Assembly: GCA_025201345.1 (NCBI GenBank)
Contig: JAIXMG010000032.1
Coordinates: 1-64,000, forward strand
DNA length: 64,000 nt
Reading direction: 5' to 3'
From: Thamnidium elegans
Taxonomy: Eukaryota > Mucoromycota > Mucoromycetes > Mucorales > Mucoraceae
Positions 30,842-44,300 of the stretch are shown here, one piece after another. Positions within the stretch are counted from its first letter, which is position 1. Every line of letters starts with the position of its first letter. The notes under the pieces are model-generated. The model had not been told where the DNA came from. It saw only the letters and a program-made list of their open reading frames with translations, and searched no databases. A program made the position numbers and the translations under genes.

Positions 30842-33800
30842 TTACATATCCTCTTCATCAGAGTCTTCGATAATTCGTTTACTTCGATACTGCTATAAAG
30901 AAAATGATTAAAGGTTAAATATAATAATACACACACGTAAAAAAAAAAGAGCTCGATATTACCTTCTTTTCTTTTCTCTTTAAAGCATCTTCAGAATCTT
31001 CAGCAGTAGCAGTAGGTTCTCTATCCTCATTCTCTTCTTCTTCACGCTCCTTTCTCTTTCTTGAACGCTTCTTTGCCTTCTTTTCTTCATCAAAGTCATC
31101 ATCTTCTACTTGTTGGCTAGCCATCATCATATTATCTTCACGCACCTTTTCCATTAATCTACGACGAGCTTCTTCCATTTTTTCATTTTCAAGTTTTTCT
31201 AATCTCTTCTTTTCTTCTTCCATTCTTACAACCTTTGCACGTTCTTCTTCACGCTTCTTTTTAGCCATATTTAATTTTCTTTCCTTGTCTTCTTCAAATT
31301 GAATTTGTTCAGTCATCTTTCTGTCTAATTGTACACGTAAAGTTTCACCATAACGCTCACGTTGTTCCGTAATTTTATGGTCATATAAAGTATGTTCCTC
31401 CACATTAATCAACATACGGAAAGTACGTTGACCACATTCAAGACAACTTAATGCTCTGCGCATATTACTGGATGTACGCTGGTCTTGAGGAAGATCCGAT
31501 ATTTGTTGAGCAAAAGATTGTTGAACAAGTGCAAGATTATAATGTGTTGTCTTATCCCAAGGTGCAATATGAAGTGCCTTTTCTGTATTTTTTAATGCTT
31601 GATACATAACCTCTGGATCTTTATCTGACTTGGAAAGAATATATTGAGTTCTTGCAAGACAAAGCAAAACGTTTGCATCCTTATTGTTAAAGAATTTTTT
31701 GGATGCATTTTCGTACATAACAATAGCTTGTTTATATTGCTTTAATTCAACATACGCATGAGCCAAATTGACCCAAACACTAGCATTATTTACAGCGGCT
31801 TCTCTCACTTGATTAAATAAATCTCTTGCTTCTTCAACATGTCCAGTTTCAAGAATCGTAATAGCCAAACCATTAGCTGCATATACATTTAATGGATCAC
31901 GTCGTAATGCTTGAGAATAAAAGTTGACTGCCAATTTATAAGACTCCTTGCGTTGTTCCTTTTGCTTTTCAGCTCTACATTCTCGAGCAGCAGCAGCATG
32001 ATAGTTACCGAGTGCAACATGCGTATAAAGGTCGTTTTTATCACAATCTCGAAGTACCTTTTCAAAAGATCTTTTACATAATTTTTCGGACGTGGTTGCT
32101 TGTGCTTGACCAATCATAATCCATCCCTTTGCATCCACTGGATCAGTATCAAACACTTCCTTGTACCATTCCATAGCTTCATCTGATTTACCAAGTGACA
32201 TTTCTATAGCACCCATACGTAAATGAGCTATACAAATATAAAAAAAAGTAAGTACTATATATATATATGTTACATTTATAATTATAATAAATACCATCAG
32301 CATAGGCTGGATAATCTGCAATAATCTTTCTATAGATGGCAGTAGCCTTTTCTATTTCTAAACGCTCTTCATATAATCTTGCTAAATTATAACTCATGGT
32401 AAGTTTTAAATTCTTTTCTTCTTCTTTACTAGTTTCACTTTCTTGAAGAGCAAGGCTATAGAAATGTTCAGCTTCTGTAAAGTGACCTAGTGTTTGGTGA
32501 GTGACCGCAATATTATTTAATAACTCTGGTTTAATCTCTTTAACACGTTCCATGGCAAGTAAATCATCTTTTGGTATTTCATCTAAAAGGGCAAGGGATT
32601 GCTCGTAATCTAAAATAAAAAGAATAAATAACCCCTCCTTTTTTTTTTCTCTCTCTCTCGAGTCTTTTTTAAATATATTTAGCTTACACTTTAAAGATTT
32701 GGAAATATCCTTTTCCTCATTCATTTCAGCAATTTCCATAGCCAACAGAGGATCATCATTTGTATTTTCCAAAAGCTTACTGAATAAACCAAGTGATTTT
32801 TCCTTTTTCCCCGAAATACCATAAAGAGAACCTAACACCTTCATGATTTCAACACACTCTGGCTCAGATTTATGAAGTTTTTCAAAGATCTCAATTGCTG
32901 CATTATTCTCTCCTCTCTTTAATTGCATTTGTCCCATACCGAATTGTGCCAAAATATGATCCGGATTTAATTCAAGTGCTTGTGAATAAAACTTGTAAGC
33001 ATCATCAAATTCTTGCATTTGGTGATGAGCTCTAGCAATTTGATAACTTGCTTCTGCTTTGGTTGCATTATTGGAAGCTGTACTTAATGCTCTAGAAGCC
33101 GATGTCATTGTCTATTACAACATATTAATATATATATATATACACCCTTTATATATACACATATATATATGTACCTTTTCAAAATCACGAGTTAAAAAAA
33201 AATGATTTGCCATCATATTTAATACAGCAGGATGTCTTTTATTAGCGACATGAGCTTGTTGCATATGTAAAAGACCTTGCTTTAATGAATTTTCTTGGTG
33301 GATAATACCTTCTCCTGCTTTCTTTGAGTCGTTCAATTCAATAATAGCCAACATAATTAAAGCTGTAGAATTAGGTGCTGAGCCCTATAAAATTACAGTA
33401 AATAAATAAATTAAAATGATAGTTACATAGTAAATACATTACCATATCGATACAACGCTTTAAAGCAGCCTTTGCTTCAGTATACATTTTTAATTGAGCA
33501 AAACATTGAGCAATACCTAATCGAATTTCAACACCAGAGAATTTACCACGGGAGAATTTAAGAGCTGACTGATATGTCTTTAAAGAAGCCTTGTAATTTT
33601 TCAAATAATATTGAATTTTGGCTCTACCTAAAAGAGCTGGAATACAATTGGGCCTCTTTTCAAGTACCATGTTGAAAGAACGTGATGCATCATCAATTTT
33701 TTTCATCAACAAGTAAAGATTACCCTTTACAACAAAACTAGGTTCATATTGATTATGAATACGATCTGCTTCATTGATAAATTGTGTTGCTTCTTCTAAA

Positions 33801-34280
33801 TATTTTTGACGTTGTGTTTCGTTATCTGTTTCCTTTCTTGCAAGACGCATGTGAAGAGTAGCAATTAAAGTTAATAAAGGTAACTTTTGTCGTGGCGTTG
33901 TTGCTGGTGAATTACTAGCTATGAAAGGTATTTAGTAAAAATGTTATTAATGTATTTTATATATATTCTTACCACTTGTTAAACCAGCTTGAGCAACACT
34001 AATACTTTGTTCAATCTTGTCTTGTTCATAATATTCAATCTAGTAAAAAAAAAAAAGAATTTAGCATTTGAAAAAGTGACAAATAACGCGAAACAATAGT
34101 ACTTACTGCCAACATTCTGTAATAAGCAAGTCCAACGTTTTCGGTACGAAAGATATCTGTTAATTCAGTAGGGTTTGTAGGCAAGTCATCACAAACAACT
34201 TCCAAGACTTGTTCTTGTTGAAGTGGGACTTCAATGGTTTTAGATCTAGCACCGTAATTACCAAAATTTGCCATTGCCAT
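30842..34280 (-). CDS. CTR9: CTR9, TPR subunit of the RNA polymerase II-associated PAF1 complex
   Basis: ATG at 34280 (MAMANFGNYGARSKTIEVPL), stop at 30842-30844, about nine exons; one longer upstream start is possible but adds only a Lys/Phe-rich tail. The N-terminus has the CTR9-type QQEQVLEVVCDDLPTNPTEL. Most of the protein is a chain of TPR helices, for example AYKFYSQALELNPDHILAQF, AEHFYSLALQESE and AVNFYSQALRRDPLNVYAAN. It ends in a charged coiled-coil tail (AKKKREEERAKVVRMEEEKK) and an acidic terminus RIIEDSDEEDM encoded by its own last exon. CTR9 is the scaffold of the PAF1 complex, which couples elongation to H2B ubiquitination and H3K4/K36 methylation in the nucleus. No lesions were seen. 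Confidence 0.92.
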
Positions 34281-35249
34281 CTTAAAGAGAAAAAAAGGAA
34301 ACAAAAAAATTTGAATTTTTTTTTTTTGTGTTGACTTCAAATTTTACTCACTGCTGTGTTTGGCCATCAAAGGATTGGACGGAAAAGGTGACGTAGTTTT
34401 TTTTGGCACTTGAGTGGACACTTAAGTGATGCAACTGACGGCAAAACGAGCATAAATAAAATGCTCTTGGGCGCTCATTTGTACACGGATACTAATAGCA
34501 GTTGGCGATTTGAACAGCATTAATTCTGCCGTAAGAAAAATTAGCGACGTGGTTTTGTCTTTTCCTCCAAATATTTATGTGGTATTAGTAGGATGTGGAT
34601 CATAAAACTTTTCGTGCCACTACACACCATAAAAAACTCGTTTATTTTTAGCGATTCTTTTTTGTACCCAGTCCAGGTAGTCGTAGGTATGCTGTTGTCT
34701 TTTTATATATATATATATATATATTTAGCTAATAAACAACCTACATGTGTTTGAACAACAGCCAAAAATAGGTAATTGCACCTTTGATCAATCATTTTTA
34801 CTGCTTCTTTTCTGCTATATTAATATCGTTAAAAGAATAAATCTCGGCTCGATTTTATTTATTGAATTAAAACACTGTCAAAAGGTTAAATAATAGAGTT
34901 TGGGGAAGCAAAAAAAAAAAAGAAAAAAAAAAAAAAAAAAGATTAAAACTGAGATATTTGACGCGTTTTTTTTTTCTTGTGGTTGGGGTTACTAACCAAC
35001 AGCTTGGTACTTGAGAGAAAGAGATGCTTTACAGTATTAATTTTATCGCGTTATGTTACAATTACTGCAAAAAGCCACAGCCTCAAGAGAGGGGCTGGCA
35101 ATTAGGTTTTAGTCTAACGCCAATTCGGAATGGAATTTGATAATTTACTGTGTATTTGAATCTATTTAACCCAATAAAAACAGTACATCATCACAAGACT
35201 AAGTTATATATATATGTATTCGGAGCGAGAATAAACCCTGTTGTGTGGC

Positions 35250-35284
<35 letters not shown>

Positions 35285-35332
35285 TTTTTTCTTTTCGTTT
35301 TATTATTATTATTTTTTTTTACTGTTAAAATT
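34281..35332. promoter_or_regulatory. Divergent promoter region of CTR9 and the CENP-B-type gene
   Basis: About 1 kb between two head-to-head starts. It contains a (TA)n tract at 34706-34724, several long A runs (34911-34945, 35252-35280) and no coding frame with support. Specific factor sites were not identified. Confidence 0.5.
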
Positions 35333-36043
35333 ATGACTGATATACCAAAGAGAATAAGACTTACAAACCAACAAAAGATGGAAATTTGCGCTCAACATGA
35401 TACAGCCATAGGATTTATATCACAAGCAGAATTAAGAAAGTGGGCGCAGCAACAATTTAATTTGCCAGTTTTACCTTCGCAAGCACTTATCAGTCATATC
35501 TTAAAAAACAAGCAAATTATACTCGAACGAGGAAAAGTTAAATCTACAGGAAAGAGTTCTAAAACGACAGAACTTGTGCAATTAGAGCAAATATTATTGG
35601 AACATATTCAAACGATGGCTTCGAAGGATATACAATTGAATGGGACAGAGATTCGAGATTATGCAGAATTGATATCGAATCAATTAGAAATTAAAAAAAA
35701 ATTCAAATTTTCTAATGGTTGGTTACAAAATTTCAGGCAGAGACATCAATTAAAAAGGCTTGATAAACATACTACTACCTTATCAACTAAACAATATACC
35801 GAGACTATAACTGATACAGAAGAAACTGCTATTACTAGTAATAGTAGTGATACATTTGTTGAATTTGATGAACAAGATCGTAAAAATAATGAATTAATTG
35901 ATGCCCTTGAAAAAGTATTGCTAAACATGTCTCCAGATACTGACGAAGAAGTTATTTTCGCAATAACTGCTTCTAAAATGCTTTACAAATTAAAGTCAAA
36001 TATAGTAAAAAATAAAATTAAACTCCTCGAAGAAGAAGTCTAA
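35333..36043 (+). CDS. CENP-B/Tc5-type DNA-binding protein without transposase domain
   Basis: ATG at 35333 (MTDIPKRIRLTNQQKMEICA), no intron, 236 codons. An upstream in-frame extension through the A run is unlikely to be used. Residues about 8-60 form a Psq-like helix-turn-helix (LTNQQKMEICAQHDTAIGFI; LRKWAQQQFN). Residues about 85-150 form a CENPB-type second helix-turn-helix with FKFSNGWLQNFRQRHQLKRL. The C-terminal part is acidic and helical, where pogo-family transposases would have a DDE domain; that domain is absent. The protein is therefore either a CENP-B/Abp1-like binding protein or a captured transposase N-terminus. Its function is not known from sequence. Confidence 0.78.
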   Translation: MTDIPKRIRLTNQQKMEICAQHDTAIGFISQAELRKWAQQQFNLPVLPSQALISHILKNKQIILERGKVKSTGKSSKTTELVQLEQILLEHIQTMASKDIQLNGTEIRDYAELISNQLEIKKKFKFSNGWLQNFRQRHQLKRLDKHTTTLSTKQYTETITDTEETAITSNSSDTFVEFDEQDRKNNELIDALEKVLLNMSPDTDEEVIFAITASKMLYKLKSNIVKNKIKLLEEEV

Positions 36044-36598
36044 TTTATTTTACACCCATCCTTAATAAAAAAAAGGGTCCTTTTTTTTTTTCCAATCAGG
36101 ATTGTGTAATACTTACAGTCGTTCCACTCCAATTAAGTAAGCCTAGACTATTCAAAAGGGGGGTTTTTTTTTTTATTTATTTTCTGCGCTGTCACTTATA
36201 CGTCTTTCCTTATTTATAGTACACAGTAAAAGAGTAAATTTTTTTTTTTTTAATATCTCGATTAAATTGTTCTTTAGTATCTACTAAATAACTAGTAAAA
36301 AAAAAAAAAAGCTTTAATAATGTAGCATCAAAAAGAAGAAGAACAAATGTTACTTTTTTACACGGTGCTTGAATAAATTCAATTTGATGACGACAAAACC
36401 ACGCGTAAATAAGAAAAAAAAAAAGCCCAACTAGATTTTTTTTTCTTTTTACTTTTCTAAATATAATTGTAATAAAACAAAGTAAACAACAACAGCTACA
36501 ACAAAATAGTATTTTATCTAATCCCACTTTTTTTTTAAAAAAAAAATAGTTTTTACTCTTTAGAACTAATAACGAAACTCGAAAAAAAAAAAAAAACC
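36044..36598. other. Intergenic region upstream of NOT1
   Basis: 3' flank of the CENP-B-type gene and promoter of NOT1. It is dominated by A and T homopolymers and I see no coding frame with support. Confidence 0.5.
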
Positions 36599-39500
36599 AT
36601 GTCAAAAAAATCTAGTACAGAAACTCTATTGAGTAAAAAATTATTCGAGGAAGGATACACTTGTTTATCGAATATCAACAATGCCGTGCAGGTCATGGAG
36701 AATGTAGATGTGACGGAAGATTCAGTATCAAAAACTTTAGCCATGATGGTTCGAACGCATGCAAAACTTCAAGGAAGCGCAGATGGTCAAACTTGGAATA
36801 TTGAAAACTTTGTAAAAGCTGTATTAAAAAAGGTAAAAAAAAAAAAAAACATCTGTTACAATCTATTCTTTTAAAACTAAATGTACTTTTATATATGTAT
36901 AGAATCCTAATTTGAATTGGATTTCAGTATTAGCAAAATTAGATCAACCAGAGTTTATGTTGTACGATCCAACTGGTTTGAAAATATTGGTTTTATCTTG
37001 GAAATATGCTCAAAAGGTAAGATGAACAATGTTAAAAAAAAAACTTTTTATTTTATTTTATTTATACCTGTATTTTTTTGTTGTGTAGGAGGAACCTTTT
37101 CCTGTACAAATCTTTCTTCAACCTTGGACACATGTTCGAGGCCAACTCAGCGTAGTATATCACATGGTATACGCTTCACCTGAAGTGTTGGATATGAACC
37201 GAACTCCTACTAAAAAAGTTATTCCTGAAGTACTCATTCCTTCATTGCCCATCAGCATGCGTCAAGCAGCAACTCAGTTGGCTTCTCAGCAATTAAATTG
37301 CTTAGGTTTATTAGACTCTATTATGGATTTAGCCTGCACTACTGGCTCTGAAGATGTCAAAGTATTAATGGATCGATTGGCTATTCAAGCGCCTGAGTTA
37401 TTAATGATTGGTTTGGCTCAAATTCAAGTATGGTTTTCTCTCTCTTTTTATTGTTATTATTGCTAACTCTTTTTATCATTTTTAGCCTATCAAAAATGAA
37501 TTACATCGTACTTTACTTCCTAAACTTTTAAATATCTTTCTTATTGGTCACGTTAATTCTCCTCTTGTTATAAGATTACTTTGGCACGTTCAACCCAATT
37601 TGCTTTTAGAAGGATTTTTCGAAATGTATAAAAAGGATCCTACTTCAGTTTCTCGTATATTAGATATTGCACAAGAAGCAAAGGTAAAAAAAAAAAAAAA
37701 AAAAAAAAAAGGAAAAAAAAATCACGTGTATAAATTTATACTAATATATATGTGTAATGATAGATTGTTGTTCATATATTAAAAACGGATGTGCCTCTGT
37801 TCACTCTCGATTTAGCTTCTCTTGCTGCACGTAGACAAAATTTGAATTTAGAAAAATGGTTAATGGAAAGGTTAGCAAAGGATGGATTTGCCTTTTTCGG
37901 CGCTTGTGTCGATTTCCTAGAAAAGAAGTGTGCACTTGAAATGGCTCGTCAATCAGGTGCTAATGTTATTCCCACTCTGCAATTATCGATGGATGTCATT
38001 CGAGTCTTTTTTAGGATTTTATCGGAAAGACCGTTACCTCCAGCTGAAACTGCAAAATTAACAAAACTTAGTCAATTATACACCCAATTGTACCCCCAGT
38101 TAAATGAAAATAGAGGTCAGTTAGAAAAGAAACCTGTCGGACTCGGTGAAGGTGCTGAAAATGAAAGGAATTATTCAGATGAAGTGGAGGAAATGGTTCG
38201 TTTATATTTCGAAAGGCTTTATACGAAGGATATTAGTGCTAGTAGATTTGCTTCTGTATTAAAGGCATGTCGAACTTCTAACGACCAAAGACAAGTAAAC
38301 TTTTTTTCTTGTACTACACACACCTTGGTAAGTTTTTATTTTTTTTTAAAAAAAAGCGTGTATTAGTGTTAAATTACTAAATATATATATTTATATATAT
38401 ATTAGTTGGATGAGGCTCGTTTCTTTAGTCAGTACCCTGAAAATGAATTAATGGCTACAGGTGAACTTTTAGGTCTTTTGATCGATCAACACCTTATTTC
38501 TTATGCGCAATTACGAGTTACTTTAAAATTGATTTTGGATGCGCTCAAGTATCCAGTAGGTTCCAAAATGTTTAACTTTGGTATCCAAGCGTTAGCTCAA
38601 TTTCGCAGTCGATTATACGAATGGCCTCAGTATACACTCTTATTATCCAAGATCGAGGGTCTAAGAGGATTCCCTACGATTGTTGAAAGTATTGCTACGA
38701 CTTTAAAGCAATTGGCTCAAAAGGATCCCGAAGGTAAAATGATGGGATTACCTTCTTCTGCGTCCTCTTCACCAAAGATATCGCCACCAAATGAAAGTAC
38801 TGCTGAAAGATCAACTGATGTTGCACCTAATGTCACAACACTTTTACAAAGTACTAATAAGCAATCTTACGAAAGCCCTCCAGATAAGGTACAAGAACGT
38901 GTTTCATTCTTGATCAACAATTTGTCAGCTGGTAATATGCGAAGCAAAACAGTCGAGTTGAAACAACTGTTGCAAAAGCCAACTTGGGGTTGGTTTAGTC
39001 ATTACCTTGTTGTGAGACGTGTCAGTATTGAACCCAACAATCATGAACTTTATTCGGCTCTTTTGGATGAACTCGAAATTCAACATTTGACAGAAACGGT
39101 AGTAGAAGAAACCTATTTGAATATCAACCTTTTATTACAATCTGAAAACATCGTTAGCTCTTCCTCAGATAAAAATCTTTTAAAGAACTTGGGTAGTTGG
39201 TTAGGTAGATTAACGATTGCTAAAAACAAACCTATTCGTCATAAGGATCTTTCCTTCAAGGATCTCTTATTATCTGCCTTTGAAAAGAATAGATTGGTTG
39301 TTGCTATCCCTTTGGTCTGTAAAGTTTTACAACATGCTAGTAACAGTAAGATTTTCAAGCCTCCTAATCCTTGGTTAATGGGTAGTTTAAAAGTGTTGGC
39401 TGAACTGTATTGGACTGAAGGTCTCAAATTAAACTTGAAATTCGAAATTGAAATCTTGTACAAGACTTTAAACCTTGACTTGAACGAAATTGAACCGACT

Positions 39501-42500
39501 TCTATCTTGGAAAAACATGGTCCTCCTGGTATTAGTATGTCCGCTGAAAAAACTGGTTTTGAAAATTCTCCTGCTTTATCTCAAAAATCTAGCAAAAACT
39601 TATTGCAAGATCAAGTCGACTCTCAACAACAACAGCAACAACAGCAACAACAACAGCAGCAGCAGTTACAACAACAACATCAACAGCAATTGCAACAACA
39701 ACAATTTCAACAACATATGCCTAATCAACAACAACCTCCCCCAATGAACCCTGCTCCTCCTACTGGTTCTCAACAGGAGCCTCGTCTTGATATTGATATT
39801 GCTCCCGTATTAGCTAAACTTCAAGTCAATCATGCTATTGCTCAACTTATGATTCAACATCCTGTTATCAAAACTGCTGTCTATGCTGGTATTTCTGAAG
39901 CCTTTTCTGAAGTAGTTCCACCTATCATTGTCACCTCGTCCAATATTGCTGCTGTCTCTACCAAAGAAATGGTTTTAAAGGATTTTGCTACTGAGGTAGA
40001 CGAAACTCGTTTACAACGTGCAGCTCGTGCCATGGTTTTACCTCTTGCTTGTAGTTTATGTGTTATTACATGTAAAGAACCATTATGTTCTGGTATGATT
40101 ACAGTTATCTGTGCCAACCTAGTTCAAAACGGCCTTCCTGAACAACTTGCAGAAGAAATTGCTTCTACTATGGCTAACGAAAACATTGAATTGCTTTGTG
40201 TTTATATCGATCAATTGACAAAGGTCAAGGCATTAGAAGATATCGACCGTGCTTTAGCTCCTGCCTATGCTAGTCGTATCGCTTACCGCAAACAACAAAG
40301 CAATACTCCCTTCTTTGATGTTTTAAGCTTAAATGGTGCTCCTCACTCTATCCAGTTACCTGAAATGTTAAGACCTACGCATGGTATCTCTGCTGAACAG
40401 TTCCGTCTCTACGAAAGTTTTGATCAAAGAGCTTTTCTTGCTATGCAACAACAACAGCAACAACAACAGGTATCACCTATTAATAGCTTTCATCCTGATG
40501 CTGTTCACCTTCAGCAATATCAACAACAACAACAACAACAACAACAACAGTTTATGGGAGCTGAATCGCCTAACCCAGTTATGGCTAACGGTACCAATTT
40601 ATTAAACGCTAAACTGGAACAAATGCTTTTAGAATTAGACCGTTTAATTCGTCAATCGGGTATCAACAGTATTTCTCAATTACCTCCTAATCATGATATT
40701 TGTCTCTTGATTCGTCAAATTCCTTTACTTGTCTCTCAAAGTCCTTCTCCTTTACAGACAATGATTACATTTGTTGAAAAAGTTGTGTTGATGTTGTATC
40801 AAAGTAGTTCTGCTTTTGCCTTGGAAGTACATACCATGTTCCTTCAATCCTTATTTGAAATCTCGGGAGAAGTTACCAAGGAGACACTATCTTGGTTGAT
40901 TTATGCTGACGATGAGGTAAGAGTTTTATTTTTATTTATGTTAGTATCATGTACTTATTCTTTTATATATATATATATAGCGTAAATACAATGCTCCTGC
41001 TGTATCTATGCTTATTCGCTATGAACTTTTACCTTTGGAAGAATACGATGTTCAACTTGCTAAATTGATTAATGCTAAAGCTGATAGTGTAATTGAATTC
41101 GCCTCCAATTTAATGCGTATCTGTTTACTCTCTCAAAACCCCATTACCTTTTTAGAAGATCATATCTTGACTATTTCTTCCTTGTATAGACTTGTCAAAA
41201 ACGATGAAGCTCCTGCTAGGTAAATATAATTTATTAATACACTATGTATATTTTACTTATTTTACATATATATAGTGTTGTTACTTTAATTGAAGATCTT
41301 ACCAAATCAATTGCCAAACCTTACGCAGATATTAAACAAGATAAATCTTGTCTTGAACTTCGGATGCTTATGGCTGAATGGGTTCGCCTTTGTCAACACC
41401 CTATGGCTACTGATGAAATTTACAACTCCTTGACACAACGAGTGATGCAAGTGACAAACGATGATGAAGGAAGATGTTTTTTCTTTAGACTTTGTACTGA
41501 AACTTGTGTTAACCATTATCTTGCATTCCGATCTGTCAGCACGCTTCATCACAGACGCATGATTCACTTGATCGATTCAGTTACTAAATTGATTTCTGCT
41601 ATGGTAATTGAAGAAAAGAGATCAGATGAAGCCAAGGTCAAGTTATTGAATGATGCGCTTTCTGTTATGATCTTGGTATTATCTCATCATCATGAAAATC
41701 GTGGCGTCAACTTTAATCAAAAACCATTTTTAAGATTGTTTGCTTCTTTGTTTGATGAGATTAGTAAGATTCGCACTAAATCAATCGATGCCAGTGCTCT
41801 TATTACCTTCAGGTACATCTTTTATATATATACGGGTTATTTAAAAATCATGGAGCTAAATATTTTCTATTTTTTTTTTATGTAGTGATGCTTTATATAC
41901 TTTACAACCCAATAATTTCCCTGGTTTTGCTTTCTCTTGGCTTCAACTTATCTCATGTCGTTCTTTCTTACCTCAATTACTTGTTGCTAATGATGGTAAT
42001 GGTACCATGTTATGTCAAAAGTTAATTCATGCTTTACTTAAATTCTTGGGCCCTCTTTTAAATGGTCAACACGAACTTCCTCTCGCCACTAAAATGTTTT
42101 ATCGCGGTACACTACGTGTACTTGTTATCTTGCTACATGATTTCCCTGAATTCTTGTGCAGTAACTATATTATCTTTGCTCAAGCTATCCCCAATTCTTG
42201 TGTCCAACTTCGTAACTTGATTCTCAGTGCGTTCCCTCGTGTGATGCATTTGCCTGATCCTTTTACTCCTGATCTTAAATTGGAACTGTTACCCGAATCT
42301 GCTGAGGAACCCGTCTTTGATCAAAGCTATTTCGATATCTTAAACCAAAACAATTTCAAATCTAAAATCGATACATTTGTTGAAGATAAAGATGAAGGAT
42401 TTTATCGTACGTTAGAAACACAAATTAACCTTGTACAAGAGGAAGAAGAAGATCACGAAAGCTATAATGCAGATATGTTATGTGCCTTTGTTTTATATAT

Positions 42501-43162
42501 TGGTGTAAAATCTTCTCAATTGAAAGATGTTGAAATCAATCAAACACCTGCTATGTTGGCTTATACTCATTTACTTTCAAAGTTAAAATCTGAAGGTAAT
42601 TTTTTTTTTAAAATCCATTTTTTTTATATACAAGTTTGAAAATAATTAACTTTTTTTTTTCTTCTTCTTCTTAAAATAGGTCGTTATACTGTTTTAAGTG
42701 CCATTGCTGATAGTTTACGTTACCCAAATAGCCATACTTGTCTCTTTAATGCTGCCTTATTACGGTTATTCGCTGACCAAACAGAAGTTGTAAAAGAACA
42801 AATCACAAGGTAAATGATTTTTATTTTTATTTTTTAAACACATGTTTACTAAAATATACTTTAGAGTTTTACTGGAAAGATTGATTGTCAATCGTCCTCA
42901 TCCTTGGGGATTATTGGCCTCGTTTATCGAACTTATCAAAAACCCTAGTTTCTGGAAACATGAATTCATTCGTTGTTCTCCTGATATCGAAAGACTCTTT
43001 GAAAACGTTTCAAGGTAAATATAGCGAATTTATTTTTATTTTATTTTTGGGACCAAAACTCGGATTCACCGTATATTTTGCAAATTTGCAAAATTAAATA
43101 ATTCATCTACTAAACTTTTCTTTCTTAGATCTATTAAGCATACAGCCGTAGTTAATAATTAG
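36599..43162 (+). CDS. NOT1: NOT1 (CNOT1), scaffold of the CCR4-NOT deadenylase complex
   Basis: ATG at 36599, stop TAG at 43160-43162, about twelve exons, roughly 1,900 codons. The N-terminal HEAT region includes [20 protein letters not shown] and [20 protein letters not shown]. The MIF4G-like CAF1-binding domain begins near 38890 ([20 protein letters not shown]). The CAF40/CNOT9-binding region is near 39800-40230 ([20 protein letters not shown]). The C-terminal NOT1 domain spans about 41886-43162 (FRGTLRVL-type: [20 protein letters not shown], then [20 protein letters not shown]). The last exon is tiny (43129-43162, [10 protein letters not shown]). Two Gln-rich stretches lie in the linkers around the CAF40-binding region. 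NOT1 holds CCR4/CAF1 nucleases and NOT2/3/5 for mRNA deadenylation in the cytoplasm. No lesions were seen. Confidence 0.93.
39625..39736 (+). repeat. CAA/CAG repeat coding a Gln-rich tract in NOT1
   Basis: Mostly CAA and CAG codons, with Gln runs broken by Leu, His and Phe. It sits between the MIF4G-like domain and the CAF40-binding region, a linker position where length change is tolerated. Confidence 0.9.
40444..40549 (+). repeat. Second Gln-rich coding repeat in NOT1
   Basis: Two CAA/CAG blocks (about 40446-40470 and 40514-40549) separated by a non-repeat stretch containing [16 protein letters not shown]. They lie between the CAF40-binding region and the C-terminal half. Confidence 0.85.
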
Positions 43163-43869
43163 AAGAATACACACACATACACACATACACATATATATAT
43201 ATAATAAATACATTTCATTAGATATTATCCAAAAAAGTGCCCTCCTTTTTTTTCTTCGTAGATGCAAAGTCATACTTAAGTACAAACAATCTTTCTCGTA
43301 CAACAACTCTGTTTTTGAAGATAAGCTATAAACGCATACGACGTACAGTCCTTTTCATTATATATAGTGGATCGATTTTTTTTTTTAAAAAAAAACCTTA
43401 CTTTTTTTATGAATAATTTATCCTCTGTTATTCTTATTTCTAATGTTGCTATGGCTTCAATATCATTCATATCGAGGGGCCAGCCTACGCTGGTTTAACT
43501 TTAAATATAATTATCTTTTTACTTTTTAGTTTTAGAATAGTAAAGAGATCAAAGCAAGACCCAATGCTCAATTACTGGTTTGCCTTACTTGCCAGCAACA
43601 ATTAAATCCGACAGGATTAGAGCTAGTATTATCGCCAATTTCATCTTTACCGATGTATTCTTGTTTCTTGCGTTGAGGCAACAAGGGTTTTGTGTCTCCT
43701 ATTTTAAGCATGTATCATTGCTCTTTCTAATCATTATTCAACTTTCATGAATTTTTACTAAACCTCTTTTTAATCAAACTCTAATTTTATTCGTTGAGCT
43801 TTATGCCATGTTTCACAATATGTCAGTTTTTTTTTCTTTGCTGTCGAGTTTTTGCCTGGTTGAACTGTT
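43163..43869. other. Intergenic region
   Basis: 3' flank of NOT1 with a (CA/TA)n tract near 43171-43206. No coding frame with support. Confidence 0.5.
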
Positions 43870-44300
43870 TTGAACAATTTTGGTAAGGGAATATCCTTTA
43901 TACAAATTCAGGTGATGCGTTCTAATTTAATTATATTAACTTATTATACACTCAGTCCTGCTTATGATGATATATTTCAAAAACAAGTAGATATCATAGG
44001 ATGTGTAGCTTATGGCTTCAATAGAAATCTAAAGAGACTGCACTTGACACTTGATATCTTTCCTATTAGTTACCTCAACTATCTTGTAAAGTATCTTTCA
44101 AACCGGCCGGAAAAGATATATATAAATATTACCCATGAAACTTTATACAGTTGGATGGAGTAAAATCAATATAATCAATTTTTTCTTTGAAGATTACGAC
44201 GAAGAAAAAGTTTATCGACTCACTAAAGATTCAAAGGTAACCGGTTTTTCGCTAAATAGCAATAAAAAAATATATATTCAACGCTATATTTTAATTGTCC
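43870..44300 (+). pseudogene. Possible F-box/LRR-type gene fragment
   Basis: A 97-codon frame from 43870 contains NRNLKRLHLTLDIFPISYLN and LVKYLSNRPEKIYINI, which has a leucine-rich, F-box-protein-like rhythm. After its stop at 44161 a different frame continues FFEDYDEEKVYRLTKDSKV. Frame change and lack of an F-box suggest a remnant. The assignment is weak. Confidence 0.3.

Noticed and set aside
39490..39747. Asn-rich frame inside NOT1
   Set aside because: Frame-shifted reading of the CAA/CAG repeat (AAC codons); not independent coding.
43478..43495. GCCAGCCTACGCTGG hairpin after NOT1
   Set aside because: Five-base-pair stem only, no second copy seen; too weak to report as a structure.
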